In this document: in pieces, positions 63,742-64,000 of the stretch | How the letters are laid out: every line of letters starts with the position of its first letter | How positions within the stretch are numbered: position 1 is the first letter of the stretch | NCBI RefSeq assembly: GCF_001428505.1 | Contig: NZ_LMHU01000001.1 | Coordinates: 1,131,812-1,195,811, forward strand | Source: Terrabacter sp. Root181 | Lineage (GTDB): Bacteria; Actinomycetota; Actinomycetes; Actinomycetales; Dermatophilaceae | DNA length: 64,000 nt | Direction of reading: 5' to 3' | Notes under the pieces: model-generated | Seen by the model: only the letters and a program-made list of their open reading frames with translations | The model's database searches: none | Told to the model about the DNA's origin: nothing | Position numbers and translations under genes: made by a program

Positions 63742-64000
63742 CAGATCGAGGAGGTCGGGTCCGCTCCGGCCCCACCGTCGGCGCCGCCGTCGTGGCTGCT
63801 CGTGTCGGCTCCGCCGTCAGCAGGGCCCTCGGTGTCGGCGCCACCGTCGGCGCCGCCGTCGTGGCTGCTCGTGTCGGCTCCGCCGTCAGCAGGGCCCTCG
63901 GTGTCAGCGCCACCGTCGGCGCCGCCGTCGTGGCTGCTCGTGTCGGCTCCGCCGTCAGCAGGGCCCTCGGTGTCAGCGCCACCGTCGGCGCCGCCGTCGT
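63741..64000 (-). CDS. Partial tandem-repeat peptide gene coupled to the JmjC oxygenase
   Basis: Open frame from the window edge to TGA at 63743-63741. The visible 85 residues are three and a half copies of a 23-residue unit (DGGADTSSHDGGADGGADTE, then GPA), ending GGAGADPTSSI. It is made of Asp, Gly, Ala, Thr, Ser, Glu and His, with no Cys, no aromatic and no Lys/Arg. The 5' end is off-window, so the N-terminus (signal or leader) is unknown. The TGATG overlap with the oxygenase start links their translation. A precursor peptide, a surface repeat protein or a disordered tail of a larger protein all remain possible. Confidence 0.6.
   Translation of the reverse strand, partial: DGGADGGADTEGPADGGADTSSHDGGADGGADTEGPADGGADTSSHDGGADGGADTEGPADGGADTSSHDGGADGGAGADPTSSI
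63792..64000. repeat. 69-bp tandem repeat (23-codon period)
   Basis: The plus-strand unit beginning GTGGCTGCTC recurs at 63792, 63861 and 63930 with an exact 69-bp period, continuing off the window edge. Units differ by only one base at a site near GTGTC(G/A)GCGCC. The near-identity at DNA level points to recent expansion. Confidence 0.92.

Noticed and set aside
63741..64000. The 69-bp repeat as a CRISPR array
   Set aside because: Units are contiguous with no unique spacers and lie in an open coding frame.

Overview
This is a 64 kb chromosomal window from a very GC-rich (about 72%) actinobacterium. DevR/DevS, ANTAR and BldC regulators, a SigB/SigF-type sigma factor, LysX, an F420-type LLM oxidoreductase, GTG starts and short RNA leaders all fit Actinomycetota. 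Micrococcales (Intrasporangiaceae-like) is my guess but is not proven. No rRNA, tRNA, IS element or CRISPR array was seen.

Layout. 1-5.6 kb: arsenic resistance (3' end of arsA, two arsC, a DinB-like gene, arsR with a double operator, a Cys-tailed flavoprotein and an MFS pump), then a 39-residue Cys/His-rich protein. 5.9-10.4 kb: a MalT/LuxR-type regulator, a 68-aa protein and a flippase-like membrane protein. 10.4-18.2 kb: a SLC13/RCK permease, an M17 aminopeptidase - AbgT - glutaminase operon and a type-B carboxylesterase. 18.2-21 kb: a PCuAC-like lipoprotein, an LCP cell-wall ligase and an ANTAR protein. 21.3-25.8 kb: a dormancy-type module (DevR and DevS orthologues, PPOX-fold protein, degenerate flavodoxin, universal stress protein) with a near-consensus DosR box between the divergent genes. 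25.8-30 kb: four overlapping glycosyltransferase genes. 30-38.9 kb: a stress region (Na+/H+ antiporter, GAF-ANTAR protein, SigF-type sigma factor, two good SigF promoters, a lipoprotein plus a 27-aa membrane peptide plus a DUF6766 protein, two SDRs, a zinc alcohol dehydrogenase and a Rho-N/SAP-like protein). 38.9-47.1 kb: a GH13 enzyme with an LLM oxidoreductase, then lysX - esterase - GDSL hydrolase. 47.3-51.5 kb: an FMN glutamate-synthase-like enzyme, pyruvate oxidase and a class II amidotransferase. 51.7-58.2 kb: OhrR/MarR regulators, small proteins, galactose mutarotase, alditol oxidase, BldC and an AGE epimerase. 58.2-62.3 kb: a MarR regulator with its palindrome, the B12-dependent fused mutase IcmF and a BtuF-like protein with no signal peptide. 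62.4-64 kb: an 18-bp hairpin, a JmjC oxygenase, and, coupled upstream of it, the 3' end of a gene for a 23-residue tandem-repeat protein.

Most notable signals: (1) an exact octamer, CGGCATAC/GTATGCCG, found 26 times on both strands, almost always at Ala-Tyr or Tyr-Ala codons and forcing otherwise avoided codons; (2) the JmjC oxygenase coupled to a repetitive Asp/Gly/Ser/Thr peptide gene; (3) the DevRS module with its DosR box; (4) an 11-bp-phased array of heptamers between lysX and a divergent gene; (5) IcmF next to a cytoplasmic cobalamin-binding-like protein; (6) SigF promoters giving nearly leaderless transcripts, one of which carries a 27-residue membrane peptide gene.
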